Positions 43,780 to 53,419 of a stretch of 64,000 nt of DNA are shown in pieces. Both the position numbers and the translations under genes were made by a program. Within the stretch, counting starts at the first letter, position 1. Each line of letters opens with the position of its first letter. The notes below the pieces were generated by a model. That model was given only the letters and a program-made list of their open reading frames with translations. It was not told where the DNA came from and made no database searches. Source of the stretch: Moesziomyces globuligerus (lineage: Eukaryota; Basidiomycota; Ustilaginomycetes; Ustilaginales; Ustilaginaceae); assembly GCA_030849465.1 (NCBI GenBank), contig JARVLF010000017.1, positions 310,001-374,000 on the forward strand. Direction: 5' to 3'.

Positions 43780-46032
43780 CTAGATGACGAAGAAAGGTTC
43801 TTCGGGGGCGTTTGTGTTGCCGTCGGAATCCGAGTTGGAGTTGAAGTCGTCCGAGGGTGCGGTGGAGGGCTTGTTCTTGGCGCGCTTGTGCTTCTTGAGC
43901 TGGCGGTAGTCTTCGTTCCAATCGTCCTCTTGCTCGTCGTCGTCTTGCTGGCCGTCGGCCTTCTCCGAGGTGGGAGCGGGTTGGGATTTGAGGAAGGCGC
44001 GTTTGCGGGCGCGCTTCTCCCTGCGAAGATCCCTCATCTGCCTCCGTTCCTTTTGGGCAGACCACGCGCCTGCGACGGCGTCCTTCTTGGCACGCGGCTT
44101 GGCGGCTGTCGAGTCGTCGGACTCCTCGTCGTCCTTGGATGGCTTGGGTGGTGCGTCTCGTTCGGCCTGTATCTTTGCCTGGCGCGCCTTTTCCTTTGTC
44201 TTGTCGCGGTAGGCGAGCTGGGCAAGATCGAAGGACTCTTCGTCGTAGACGAGGCCGGCGGCCTTGCGTGCCTTGAGCTCGGGCATGGCGGGGAGACGGA
44301 TGAGACCGAACGCATGCGCGACAGCGCCGAGATCGAGCTCAGCAAGTCGGAAGATGTACGACATCTCGTGCTTGCTGTACGCGCGCGTGTACGAGACGTA
44401 CGCGCGCACCGACAACTCCCACACCTCCCGATCCGCCTTAACCATCGCCCGTACGTCGGCCTCCAACTCTCGCGCGCCCCGATCGCCCTCTTCCTCCGTC
44501 GGCTCCACGGCGCCCTCGAGCTCCGCCGAGAGGTACGGATACGGCGCAAGCGGAATGCGCTTGACAGCCAGGTAGCTGACCAGATCCTCCTCCCTGCCAG
44601 CGTGAAGCATGACGATAGCCCGACCGCGTCGTCCCGCGCGCGCGGTACGTCCACAGCGATGCGAAAACACCTTCGGATCTGTCGGTGGATCGTACTGCAC
44701 CACCACCTCGACGTCCGGCAAATCCAGTCCGCGCGCTGCGACGTCCGTACAGAACAAAACCGTCGCACCCCCTACTCCTCTCTCTGACGCCCCGTCGAGC
44801 GAGGTACTGGCGACGAACGCTTCGAACATGCTCTTGCGCTTCGACGGCGTTTGCTTGCCGTGGAGCGCATGCAGCTTGATACGGTGCTGCTTGAAGAGCG
44901 CCAGCTGGCTCAGCACCGAGTGGAAGTAGTTGACCTGGGCACACGTGCTAAAGTAGACGATGAACTTGCGTGCGCCGCCGCTCATGCCCTTGTCGCTGCT
45001 CTCGAAGAGCAGGATACGCACGAGCTGCGCGAGCTTGTTCTCGGGCCGCGAGACCTGGAAGAGGTTCTGCAGCGATGCGGGCGTTCGCCTCGACTCGTCC
45101 ACCGCCTTGGACGACGACGCCTTGGCACCAGCAGCGGCCTTGTTCTTCGCCTCGACTTTGACGACGACACGCACGGGATTGCGCAGTCCGATGCGCACGA
45201 GCTCCGAGAGCGCGTCGGTCATGGTGGCGCTGAACAGGCCAGTGCGACGCTGCTTGGGCAACAGCGAGAGGATGCGGCGCAGGTGCTCGGTGAAACCCAA
45301 GTCGAGCAATCGGTCCGCCTCGTCCAGCACGAGCACGTCGAGCTCCGACTTCTTGACGCCCTTTCTAGACAACAGCTCTTCCAGACGACCGGGAGTGCCC
45401 ACCAAAATATCGGCGCCGCCGTCGCGGAATGTACGATAGTCGTCCAAGGGTGTACTCTTCGATCCTCCCACCACGAGCTGCGCTCCCGCGATCCTTGTCG
45501 TCTTCTTGGGCGCTTGTGCTGCTTTGCGTTTGCGCTTCTCGGCTCGTGCACGAGCCGCGGGCGTGTCCGAGTCGCTATCGCTATCCTCCTCGCTGGAAGT
45601 GGCCTCGTCCTCCTCCTCGGCAGTTGCAGCAGCCGCTGCTTGTGCCTCCTCCATCTGCGTCTGCGCATCGAGGAAGGTGGCGATGACCTTGTGGATCTGC
45701 TCGGCGAGCTCGCGGGTGGGCGAGACGATGAGTGCGCCTACCTCGTCCTTCTTGAGCTTACTGGTGCGTCGCAGGAGCATCTCGAGCACGGGGATGACAA
45801 AGGCAAGCGTCTTTCCCGAGCCGGTGACGGCCTCGACGATGACGTCCTTGTGCGATAGGAAGAGCGGGATCGTAGAGGCTTGCACGGGCGTCATTTGGGC
45901 AAAGCCCATGTCGGCCAGCAGAGACAGCACCCATGGTGTGAGCGCGGGGGAAAGCTTGGTCCACTTGCCTGCGTACGAGGGCGCGGCGCGCAGCTCGGAC
46001 GGCCCGGCTGTCGATGGTGTCGCTATACTCAT
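43780..46032 (-). CDS. SPB4: Spb4, DEAD-box RNA helicase of 60S ribosome assembly
   Basis: 750 residues, no intron. The start is the ATG at 46032 (MSIATPSTAGPSELRAAP); the extended frame runs through the homopolymer upstream and is not coding. Motifs in order: MTPVQASTIPLFL (Q motif), EAVTGSGKT (Walker A, near residue 70), PTRELAEQI, VLDEADRLLDLGF (DEAD), FSATM (motif III), then TDVAARGLDLPDVEVVVQYDPP and HRCGRTARAGRRG (motif VI). An acidic insert sits near residues 110-150. The C-terminus has the Spb4 extension (YSKHEMSYIFRLAELDLGAVAHAFGLIRLP) and ends in a Lys-rich, acidic tail. Spb4 acts on 27S pre-rRNA in the nucleolus. Its stop faces the kinase stop across 205 nt. Confidence 0.94.
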   Translation of the reverse strand: MSIATPSTAGPSELRAAPSYAGKWTKLSPALTPWVLSLLADMGFAQMTPVQASTIPLFLSHKDVIVEAVTGSGKTLAFVIPVLEMLLRRTSKLKKDEVGALIVSPTRELAEQIHKVIATFLDAQTQMEEAQAAAAATAEEEDEATSSEEDSDSDSDTPAARARAEKRKRKAAQAPKKTTRIAGAQLVVGGSKSTPLDDYRTFRDGGADILVGTPGRLEELLSRKGVKKSELDVLVLDEADRLLDLGFTEHLRRILSLLPKQRRTGLFSATMTDALSELVRIGLRNPVRVVVKVEAKNKAAAGAKASSSKAVDESRRTPASLQNLFQVSRPENKLAQLVRILLFESSDKGMSGGARKFIVYFSTCAQVNYFHSVLSQLALFKQHRIKLHALHGKQTPSKRKSMFEAFVASTSLDGASERGVGGATVLFCTDVAARGLDLPDVEVVVQYDPPTDPKVFSHRCGRTARAGRRGRAIVMLHAGREEDLVSYLAVKRIPLAPYPYLSAELEGAVEPTEEEGDRGARELEADVRAMVKADREVWELSVRAYVSYTRAYSKHEMSYIFRLAELDLGAVAHAFGLIRLPAMPELKARKAAGLVYDEESFDLAQLAYRDKTKEKARQAKIQAERDAPPKPSKDDEESDDSTAAKPRAKKDAVAGAWSAQKERRQMRDLRREKRARKRAFLKSQPAPTSEKADGQQDDDEQEDDWNEDYRQLKKHKRAKNKPSTAPSDDFNSNSDSDGNTNAPEEPFFVI

Positions 46033-46610
46033 AACGGTCGTATGCAGAGGTGGTATGGAGAAGGTAAGATTCCAACCGCGTCGACCCAGCCGTGTGTGGA
46101 GAGTGCTTGGCAGATGCAACTCTTCTCGCTCTGCACCAAATTTTGTGTGGACCCTGGCGCTTGAAGTGGCTTGCTCCACTTCACTCCTCTGCAGCTGCTC
46201 AGCACGATCAAAACTTCTGGCTGCAGCAAAAAAAAAAAAAAAAAAAAAAAGACAAAAAGAACTGCAGCACCTAGGATTCCCGCGTGGTCCCCCACCGCAG
46301 TACTGACTAGGCGATACCTTGCTTAACTTCGCAGATCGGACGGGATGCGGTGCTTTCAAGGTTCTATGGCCGCAGATGTAGGGAGAATCGACATTAACAA
46401 TCATGAACGACACAAATTGCGCTCATCCTGACACAGCTCCTTCCTTGCTGTCCAAGTCACAGACCCAAAGGCAAGTTTACTGCGACTGAATTACGTTCTA
46501 GCCGGACCATGACGTTTAGCAGGAGCATCGATGTGGGGTATGAGGTACAGGTAGAAAGGAAAGCATCTCGTGACGGAGCGCTGCTTATACGACGAGTAGT
46601 CAGCGCAGGC
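46033..46610. other. Intergenic region with A23 homopolymer (Spb4 promoter)
   Basis: 578 bp between Spb4 and the SPX-RING gene (tandem, minus strand). It contains 23 consecutive A at 46228-46250, so T on the transcribed orientation about 200 nt upstream of the Spb4 ATG. dA:dT tracts exclude nucleosomes in fungal promoters. No gene seen. Confidence 0.65.
46228..46250. repeat. Homopolymer A23 (poly dA:dT)
   Basis: Twenty-three consecutive A on the plus strand, read directly, in the Spb4 promoter region. Confidence 0.95.
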
Positions 46611-48923
46611 CTATTGGATGACGCACTTTTCCTCGCGCAGGCCGAGGGCCTCGAGGTCTTCTTGGCGGCGATCCTTTTCGTTTTCTTTGGTCTTCTCCTT
46701 GACCTCGCGCGGGAACCAGGTCTGCAGATACTTGTCTGATTCCTCGTCCATGTTGTGGCGGTCGGCGGTCTTGACCGCGCCGGGCGCTCTGCAGAGCGGG
46801 CAGTCGTCCTTGCCCTGTTTCTGGAGCTTGACGAGGCAGCGGAGGCAGAAGAGATGCGAGCAGTCCAGTCGTACTGGTCTCCAGGCAACCGAGGTGCAGA
46901 TGGCGCAGCTGTAGTCGTCGACGGAAGGCAGGATCGGGAGCAGCGTCGTCGTGACGAGCGACAACAAGATGTGTGGCAGCGACTCGGACAGAATGCCCGT
47001 GGTAGCCGATGGCAGCAGTGCCGCCAGCGATGGGTGCGCGGCAGACGAGATGAGCGCATTCGACAGCCCCGCTGGTGGCTCGGCGGGCTGGAAGGCAGAG
47101 GCCGGCAGGTTAATCACGCCCCCAGACCCGACAGGGTGGATGCCCGCGGCACGCCGCGACGCTTCCTGCTGTGCCATGAACGTCCTCAGGTCGTTGCTGG
47201 CGGTGAGCGCCGTACGCTTGTCGTGCTTCTTGAGGATCTTTCGAGCGGCTTCGATATTGACGCGCTGGAACTTCTTGACGTCCAGCAGCGCAAAGTTGAG
47301 GCGGAGGAAGTCCTCGATCGCCGTAGCGCTCGCCTGGTTCTGCAGCCCCTGGCTGCTTGGGCCCGAACCGATTTTGAGCTTGACCAGCTTGCCCTTCTTG
47401 CTCGGCGCCGGTGCGTTAGGGTCGTGAATCCAGCCTCGCTTCGCCAGCTCGATCGCGAAACGCTTGAGGCGCGCCTCGCTCTCGTCGATGCTGAGCTCAC
47501 CGCGATCCTTCTCGCGCTGGCTCTCGAACACCTGCATGTCGATCCAGAGGCCGAAGATCTCGCGCCACACGTACAGGTCGTTCTTGGAGGCATAGGGGCT
47601 GGAGGCACGTGCCACCGCCGAGCAGAGCGACTCGGTCTCGAGCACAAAGTTGTCGTGCTGGTGCGACTGGATGTTGGACAGGTTTTGCAGCGCGTGCGTG
47701 AGCGTGTCGAGGAACTGCGTGTCGGCGGTGAGCGGAATGACGATCTCGCGTGAGCGCGTGCCGCGCTTCCTGCGAATCTCGGTCTGACGCTTGACCTTCT
47801 GTTCTTTCGTCTCGCCTTCGGGGCCGTCCTCGGGGATGGTGGAGAATCGTCGGCTGGGAGTGGCAGGCAGCTCGATGATCTGCTCCTCGATGCTCTTCCG
47901 GCTGCTAGCATCGTCCGATAGGCTGGCCGAGTCTGCGCGGGCGGTTTCGTCATCCTCCTCATCGTCCGACGGCAGTGGCGACTCGATGAAGAGACGGATT
48001 CGCGGCACGGGATGTTCGGGACTGCCGCCGAGTTCGTATTCGGCACGGGCACGTCGGCCCGACTTGCCCTCGACCCATCGGTGCTTAGCTGGGCTGGCGC
48101 TTCGCTCGGCGCGCTGGAGCGCAGGGGGAGACAGCTTCGCGGGGCCGTTCCTAAGCGCGTTGTTGCTGGGATCCCAGTCGAGCTTCGCTTCCTCGCGCCA
48201 CTTGCTCGCGGTCCAGTCGTGGCGTCCTGGGCTTGGTTCGTGCGACGTGGGCCGGGCAGAGTCGGTGTCGGATGGGCGTCGGTGCTGTCGCATGGCGGCG
48301 AGGTCCTTGCGGCCGATACCGGCCCATTCGGATCCGGCAGTGAAGGAAGCTCGGCCGCGCGCGATGGGGTCCAAGTGGCTGTCCTCGAGAGCAGCGCCGA
48401 CCTCGTGCACGCCGTCGCTGTATCTTCGTGGTTTGGCAGAGCTGGGCACGGCCAGATGGTTGCTCTCCAAAGGCTTCGATGAGGATGGTGCAGCGTCTTG
48501 TGCTGCGTCTGTGCTCTCGTGAGTTGCGGCTGTGCCGGGGGAGGAGACCCTGCGGATCATGTCGACGGAAAAGTCGCTGATCCACTTGCCCGCTGGGGTG
48601 AGCTTCTTGGGCTGTTCTGTAGCATCGTCTTGCTCGGAGCTGTTGCCCGAGTCGTCTGCGATGGCCGAGTCGAGATCATCGTTTTGCGCATCGAGCGGGC
48701 GGGGCTCGCTCTTTGGCGACGACGAGGAGGCGGGTTGGAGTTCATCTTCGGGACGGATGAGGAGCTCTCGAAGGACATCAGCACCGAGGCCGATGGACTC
48801 GAGCTCGGCGACGACGCCGTTGATGAGCTTCTTGAGATGCTTGTATTCCAAGGCGCCGTTCCTCCATTCCTCGGGGAAGGAAGGATCGGCCATGGTCTCC
48901 ATGTAGGTCTTGCCGAACTTCAT
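46611..48923 (-). CDS. SPX-domain RING-finger protein with C-terminal CaaX box
   Basis: 770 residues, no intron, ATG at 48923. The SPX N-terminus is clear: MKFGKTYMETMADPSFPEEW, then YKHLKKLINGVVAELES. After a Ser/Asp-rich insert (about residues 60-390), the second half of SPX follows (QHDNFVLETESLCSAVARAS, KRFAIELAKRGW, LRLNFALLDVKKFQRVNIEA with ILKKHDKRT). The RING finger near residues 665-708 has CAICTSVAWRPVRLDCSHLF, then CLRCLVKLQKQGKDDCPLC. The last four residues are CVIQ before TAG, a CaaX motif. The likely role is a ubiquitin ligase sensing inositol pyrophosphate or phosphate via SPX; membrane attachment by prenylation is an inference. Confidence 0.9.
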   Translation of the reverse strand: MKFGKTYMETMADPSFPEEWRNGALEYKHLKKLINGVVAELESIGLGADVLRELLIRPEDELQPASSSSPKSEPRPLDAQNDDLDSAIADDSGNSSEQDDATEQPKKLTPAGKWISDFSVDMIRRVSSPGTAATHESTDAAQDAAPSSSKPLESNHLAVPSSAKPRRYSDGVHEVGAALEDSHLDPIARGRASFTAGSEWAGIGRKDLAAMRQHRRPSDTDSARPTSHEPSPGRHDWTASKWREEAKLDWDPSNNALRNGPAKLSPPALQRAERSASPAKHRWVEGKSGRRARAEYELGGSPEHPVPRIRLFIESPLPSDDEEDDETARADSASLSDDASSRKSIEEQIIELPATPSRRFSTIPEDGPEGETKEQKVKRQTEIRRKRGTRSREIVIPLTADTQFLDTLTHALQNLSNIQSHQHDNFVLETESLCSAVARASSPYASKNDLYVWREIFGLWIDMQVFESQREKDRGELSIDESEARLKRFAIELAKRGWIHDPNAPAPSKKGKLVKLKIGSGPSSQGLQNQASATAIEDFLRLNFALLDVKKFQRVNIEAARKILKKHDKRTALTASNDLRTFMAQQEASRRAAGIHPVGSGGVINLPASAFQPAEPPAGLSNALISSAAHPSLAALLPSATTGILSESLPHILLSLVTTTLLPILPSVDDYSCAICTSVAWRPVRLDCSHLFCLRCLVKLQKQGKDDCPLCRAPGAVKTADRHNMDEESDKYLQTWFPREVKEKTKENEKDRRQEDLEALGLREEKCVIQ

Positions 48924-50901
48924 CGTGGCAACGGCGCTCTGCGCGGATGGAGCCGATGTCGTACGACGGTGCCGAGCGAGGACGGATGGGAGCAGAAAGG
49001 CAAAAAGAGAAGAGGCGGATGCAAAGCGCAGTCACGTGTGTACACGGTGGAACCTGCCTGCCAGAGCGCACGACGACGTTGCGGCAACAGCAAGCAAGCA
49101 GAAGCGACTTTGGAGGATGAGGGTGCAGGGCAAGTGAGACTCCGGCATTTGCGAACGTGGGCTATTGCAGTACCGTACTGTACGGTGAGATGCGCTTCTC
49201 GCCCCAGCGCCACATGCAGCACGCCACTGTACGCAGTCACTCAGCGGAGCGGGACTCATCTGAGCTTCAGACTGTTCGAATGCGGACGCCACAAAGTCTT
49301 GCCACTCCTTAGCCGCGTCGAGCAGATCACGGCCAAGAAGCTCTCTTTTTTTTTTTCTCGCCGTGCCTGCTCGGCTCAACCGCGTACCTGCCCTTCGGAG
49401 AGACACGAACGTGCCGCCGACTCAGGGTCGTGCCCGCAAGCGAGCGTGCAGCAGGCCATGATTTCATTTTTTCCACACGTGTTAGCCTCAGCATCTTAAC
49501 CTTCCTCCAAATTAAATTGACTCGGCTGTTGTCTATTTTGATCTCACAATTCATTCGAATGCGCCGGTGATCATCTTGCTCGCCCTCGTCTTTGCGCATC
49601 GAGGCCTTTCCGCATGTCGCTCATAACCGCTTGAGCTGCGGGAGAAGATACAGTCCAGCTTCGGCCACCTAACGGCCCGCTCACAGCCGCGGAAGAGGAG
49701 GACGTGCGGCCAGCTTGCATCAATAGACGGTCGGAGTGAGAACGCATCGGATCGATGGGAACGCGCGGCCGTAGGCTAGTCGAAAGTTGCGGCTCCCCTC
49801 TTGGATGCAATCTGGGGGCCGAGGCAAAGCTAATCAGGGGGCTGAAGACAAAGTGATGGGACCAGAATGTGCCGAGGCCCTGGCGGCGACCTAGCAGGGC
49901 AAGTAGATCCGAGTATGGAGCGCGTGCTTGCGCCAAAGGCGGTTCGAGCTCAGTGCCGTCGGTGAAACTTGCGGCAAAGCGCTCGAGGGAGCTTCTCCGC
50001 TTTGTACATGGAAGGCTCGGTCTGCGCCTCTTGATGGCGGCAAGCTTCCCCGCACGCATTCAACAGGGTCGGCTTCAGCCTAGCGGAGCGCCATGCATGA
50101 AAAGGCGCCGTCGGAGTTCAAAGCCGGCTTCCATAGCGCGCTTCGCGCTCAACGCCCCGTCTCGTGGCGAGCAAGGTGATGGAGCGATCCGTCCGCCTTG
50201 ATGCAACGTTTCGCCAGCCGGCTCGCGAATCGATCATCCACCCTTGCACGAGCCAGTCAGCATCGATGCCGAATTGTCTGTAGTCGCCGCCTGTCCAGCC
50301 AGCGAGCGGTAGAGGGCTTCGAGATGCATCGCTCAAGGGAGGCGTGGCCCGTTCGGTCGGGAGCGTTTTCATGCACATCGGATACACTAGCCTGGTCGCC
50401 AGTTTCTTGCCGACGCCGATCCCACCAGGGTTTGAGTCGACGGCCGTCGGGTTGCCAATCGAGCTTGCAATCACGTTTCAGGCACACCAACCACGAACAA
50501 TCGAGCTTGCTCAGTACCCGTTCTTGGTTTGCCCCGCCCACGGGTGTCTTGCATCGGAAGGGTTCGCCTGGAAGCGTCGAGGCTGTCGGCGCTGCACCCA
50601 TGCCCCTTTCTCGCTTTCATTCTCTGAGGCCTCTGCGAACATGATTGCTTTGGGGCTGCATCCGCCTGCTTGTCATCCAATACTTCTGCTCACCGTAAAG
50701 CAGGCGCAACACCCCGGGCTAATGAAGTCCCTTTAGTATCGGGATTTACGGTGCCCCGTCAGTCCTCCCGAACAGACGTGTGAGTCAGATTGACCGCTCG
50801 CTTTCAGGCACCCTCATCCCATCTCAGCACCTTCGGCCAATCATTGTCAGCCCATCAATGATGGTGCCTGTCCAGGATCCTGCCTGCCAACTCGATGCCC
50901 A

Positions 50902-50906
50902 TATAA
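50902..50906 (+). promoter_or_regulatory. TATA box of the GMC oxidoreductase
   Basis: TATAA in the context CCCATATAAGGA, 198 nt upstream of the ATG at 51100. Confidence 0.5.
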
Positions 50907-50998
50907 GGACTCGCTTTAGCTTCGCTTTCGACCATCGCTGCGCATCACAAACCTTGGCTTTGAGACTGGGACTCCACGCCTCTCCGCTCACGCTCTCA

Positions 50999-51018
50999 CC
51001 CCCCCCCCCCCCCCCCCC
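50999..51018. repeat. Homopolymer C20 in the oxidoreductase leader
   Basis: Twenty consecutive C on the plus strand, 81 nt upstream of the start codon and downstream of the TATA element, so probably within the leader transcript. Confidence 0.95.
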
Positions 51019-51099
51019 ACCTTTGCTCCATTGCTTTGACCTCTCCTCCGTAGGTCTATCGTCCCCCTTGCTCACCCTCCCTGGACACTCCGTGCTACC

Positions 51100-52992
51100 A
51101 TGAAAAGTTCGCTGCTCCCTCTCGCCGTGGTGATCGGCTTGACAGCGTCACTCGGAGGCGTGCACGCGCACCCTGTGCAGGATGCACCTGTTCAACGCAG
51201 ACTGCTCCCCACCCCTCCATCCACCGACACGTATGATTACATCGTCGTGGGAGGAGGCACTTCTGGCATGACGCTTGCTGCTCGGCTGTCCGAGAACAAG
51301 GGTGTTACCGTCGCCGTCCTCGAAGCCGGAATCGACTACCGCAGCTCTCCGGTCAACCAGCAGCTTGTCGACACGCCAGGATACGATGTCTTCGGCGTCG
51401 GATCGAGCCCTTCCGACTTCCCAAATGGCCTCATCGACTGGGGCTTCGTCACAGAGGGCGAGCCGGGCTATGATAGCCGCAAGGTGCGCTACGCTCGCGG
51501 AAAGTGCATCGGCGGCAGCTCGGCGCGCAATTTCATGCTCTACCACCGTCCCCCCAAGGGCGCGCAGCAGACCTGGGTCGACCTCACCGGCGACAGTCAG
51601 TGGTCGTTCGCCAACACGCTTCCGTACTATCAGAAGACCTTCACCGCCTTCGGTCCTCGTTCCGAGTTTCGCAAGGATGACCCGCCCGCACAGTACAACC
51701 CAGCTGCCTTCCCAGGCTCAGGTCCCGTCAGCGTTGGGTTCCCCAACTACGCCCAGCCCTTCTCCGGTCCTCTGCTCAACAGTCTCAATGAAGTTGGCGT
51801 GCCGACGACGAGCGACATGAGCTCTGGCAACATCCTGGGCGCTCAGTACTCGACGCTGACGGTCGAGAAATCCAACGGCAAGCGCGCCACCTCGCGCTCT
51901 TTCTACCAGCAGGCTCAGGACGATAAGCGTCCCAATCTCAGCGTCATCTTTCAGGCGCTTGCGAAGAGGGTTGTCTTCGACACCACCGGCGCGAAGCCCA
52001 AGGCGGTCGCTGTTGACTATACGCTTCCGCTCGGCGTCAAGGCGACGCTCAAGGCGAGGAAGGAAATCATCATCAGCGCTGGCGCATTCCAGTCTCCTCA
52101 GCTACTGATGGTCTCAGGCGTCGGTCCCGCTGACCAGCTCAAGGCACAAAACATCCCCGTGATCGTTGAAAACGCCAACGTCGGTCAGCACATGCAGGAT
52201 CACGTCTTCTTCGGTCCTACGTACTCGGTCAACGTCGAGACGCCCACGCGAGAGGCCAACGACCCCGTCTTCCTTGCCAAATCCATCGCCGACTTCAACA
52301 TCAACAACCAGGGCATCTTTACCAACAACGTGGCAGACCTCATCGCTTTCGAAAAGTGGAACGCCACCTACCTGGACACCATTCGTGCCGGTTCGCTCAA
52401 GAGCAATCCCTCGGACTGGCCCGAGATCGAGTACCTCAGCGGGCCCGGCTTCATCGGCGACTTCAGCAACCTCGTCGTCAACAATTTGGTCAATGGTCTT
52501 TCCCTCCAACAGTTCGGCTCGCTTCTCGTTGCCATCGTGGCACCGTTGTCCGAGGGATCCGTGACGCTCAAGAGCGCAGATACCAAGGATCTTCCCGCCA
52601 TCCGACCCAACTGGCTGTCGAGCCCTGTGGACCAGCAGGTGGCCATTGCCGCATTCAAGCGCGCCAGGCAGGTCTTCAACGCAAATGCGATGAAGGGCAC
52701 CCGCACCAGCGACACCGAGTCGTTCCCCGGCCTCGAAGTGGCAACCGACGACCAGATCCTCGCGAGCATCCGCAAGAACCTCATGACCGTCTGGCACGCC
52801 GCCTCCACCTGCCGCATGGCCAAGGACGCCCGCACCGGCGTGCTTGACTCCAACTTCCGGGTGTTTGGCGTCGATGGCCTGCGTGTCGTCGACGCAAGCT
52901 CCTTCCCGCGTTTGCTCCCCGGTCACCCACAAGCTGTCTGTTACATGATCGCCGAGAGAGCGGCCGATCTCATCCTTGGTGCCAACAAGTAA
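51100..52992 (+). CDS. Secreted GMC oxidoreductase (AA3 family, FAD-dependent)
   Basis: 630 residues, no intron. A signal peptide spans residues 1-23 (MKSSLLPLAVVIGLTASLGG). The FAD-binding fold starts near residue 46: YDYIVVGGGTSGMTLAARLS, then VAVLEAG. GMC signature 1 is present as RGKCIGGSSARNFMLYHRP, and signature 2 as SAGAFQSPQLLMVSGVGPA. The catalytic His pair is seen at about 566 (VWHAASTCRM) and 609 (LPGHPQAVCYMIAERAAD). The substrate could be an aryl alcohol, glucose or another alcohol; the sequence alone does not decide. Such enzymes supply H2O2 or reduce quinones outside the cell. It is a tandem neighbour of Cog5. Confidence 0.92.
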   Translation: MKSSLLPLAVVIGLTASLGGVHAHPVQDAPVQRRLLPTPPSTDTYDYIVVGGGTSGMTLAARLSENKGVTVAVLEAGIDYRSSPVNQQLVDTPGYDVFGVGSSPSDFPNGLIDWGFVTEGEPGYDSRKVRYARGKCIGGSSARNFMLYHRPPKGAQQTWVDLTGDSQWSFANTLPYYQKTFTAFGPRSEFRKDDPPAQYNPAAFPGSGPVSVGFPNYAQPFSGPLLNSLNEVGVPTTSDMSSGNILGAQYSTLTVEKSNGKRATSRSFYQQAQDDKRPNLSVIFQALAKRVVFDTTGAKPKAVAVDYTLPLGVKATLKARKEIIISAGAFQSPQLLMVSGVGPADQLKAQNIPVIVENANVGQHMQDHVFFGPTYSVNVETPTREANDPVFLAKSIADFNINNQGIFTNNVADLIAFEKWNATYLDTIRAGSLKSNPSDWPEIEYLSGPGFIGDFSNLVVNNLVNGLSLQQFGSLLVAIVAPLSEGSVTLKSADTKDLPAIRPNWLSSPVDQQVAIAAFKRARQVFNANAMKGTRTSDTESFPGLEVATDDQILASIRKNLMTVWHAASTCRMAKDARTGVLDSNFRVFGVDGLRVVDASSFPRLLPGHPQAVCYMIAERAADLILGANK

Positions 52993-53419
52993 GACGCACC
53001 GGCAGGTCGCCGATCTCTCCAGATCATCTTGTCGTTTGCATTCCTTATGAATGGATCAATGCTTCTCCTCGCGGGCTTGTCTGTGTCACTGGATAGATGT
53101 GGGAGAGCGGAGGATACCCTTGGCTGTCAGGCTGTGCACGGTATCCGGATGGGATCTAAGCACTTAATTTTGGCGCCTTTTTATTTGTGGGCTTTTTGTT
53201 CTTGTTTCTCAGGCTTCGGGAGCCGGGACGAGACATGCATGTTGTGCGTTCTCCTGGATCCAGTTGGCCTGAGCGGTTGCCGCGCCTCTCTCCACTCCTA
53301 ATTGTTGAAGCTACACCTCTTCCGCCCTCTGTCCACGATCATCCGGCTCTCAACTTCCCTGCTCGTATGCCGTAGATCCGCGCTGCACAGGGGGTCCCAA
53401 AGATAGCACATTTGCAGGC
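52993..53419. other. Short intergenic region before Cog5
   Basis: 427 bp between two plus-strand genes. No gene seen; holds the oxidoreductase 3' flank and the Cog5 promoter. Confidence 0.55.

Larger units (their letters stand above)
48924..51099. other. Head-to-head intergenic region, SPX-RING / GMC oxidoreductase
   Basis: 2.2 kb with no supported gene. Frames such as 49571-50059 minus and 50198-50644 plus have random-looking composition. It has a T11 tract at 49346-49356 and, close to the oxidoreductase, a TATA element and a C20 tract. Confidence 0.5.
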
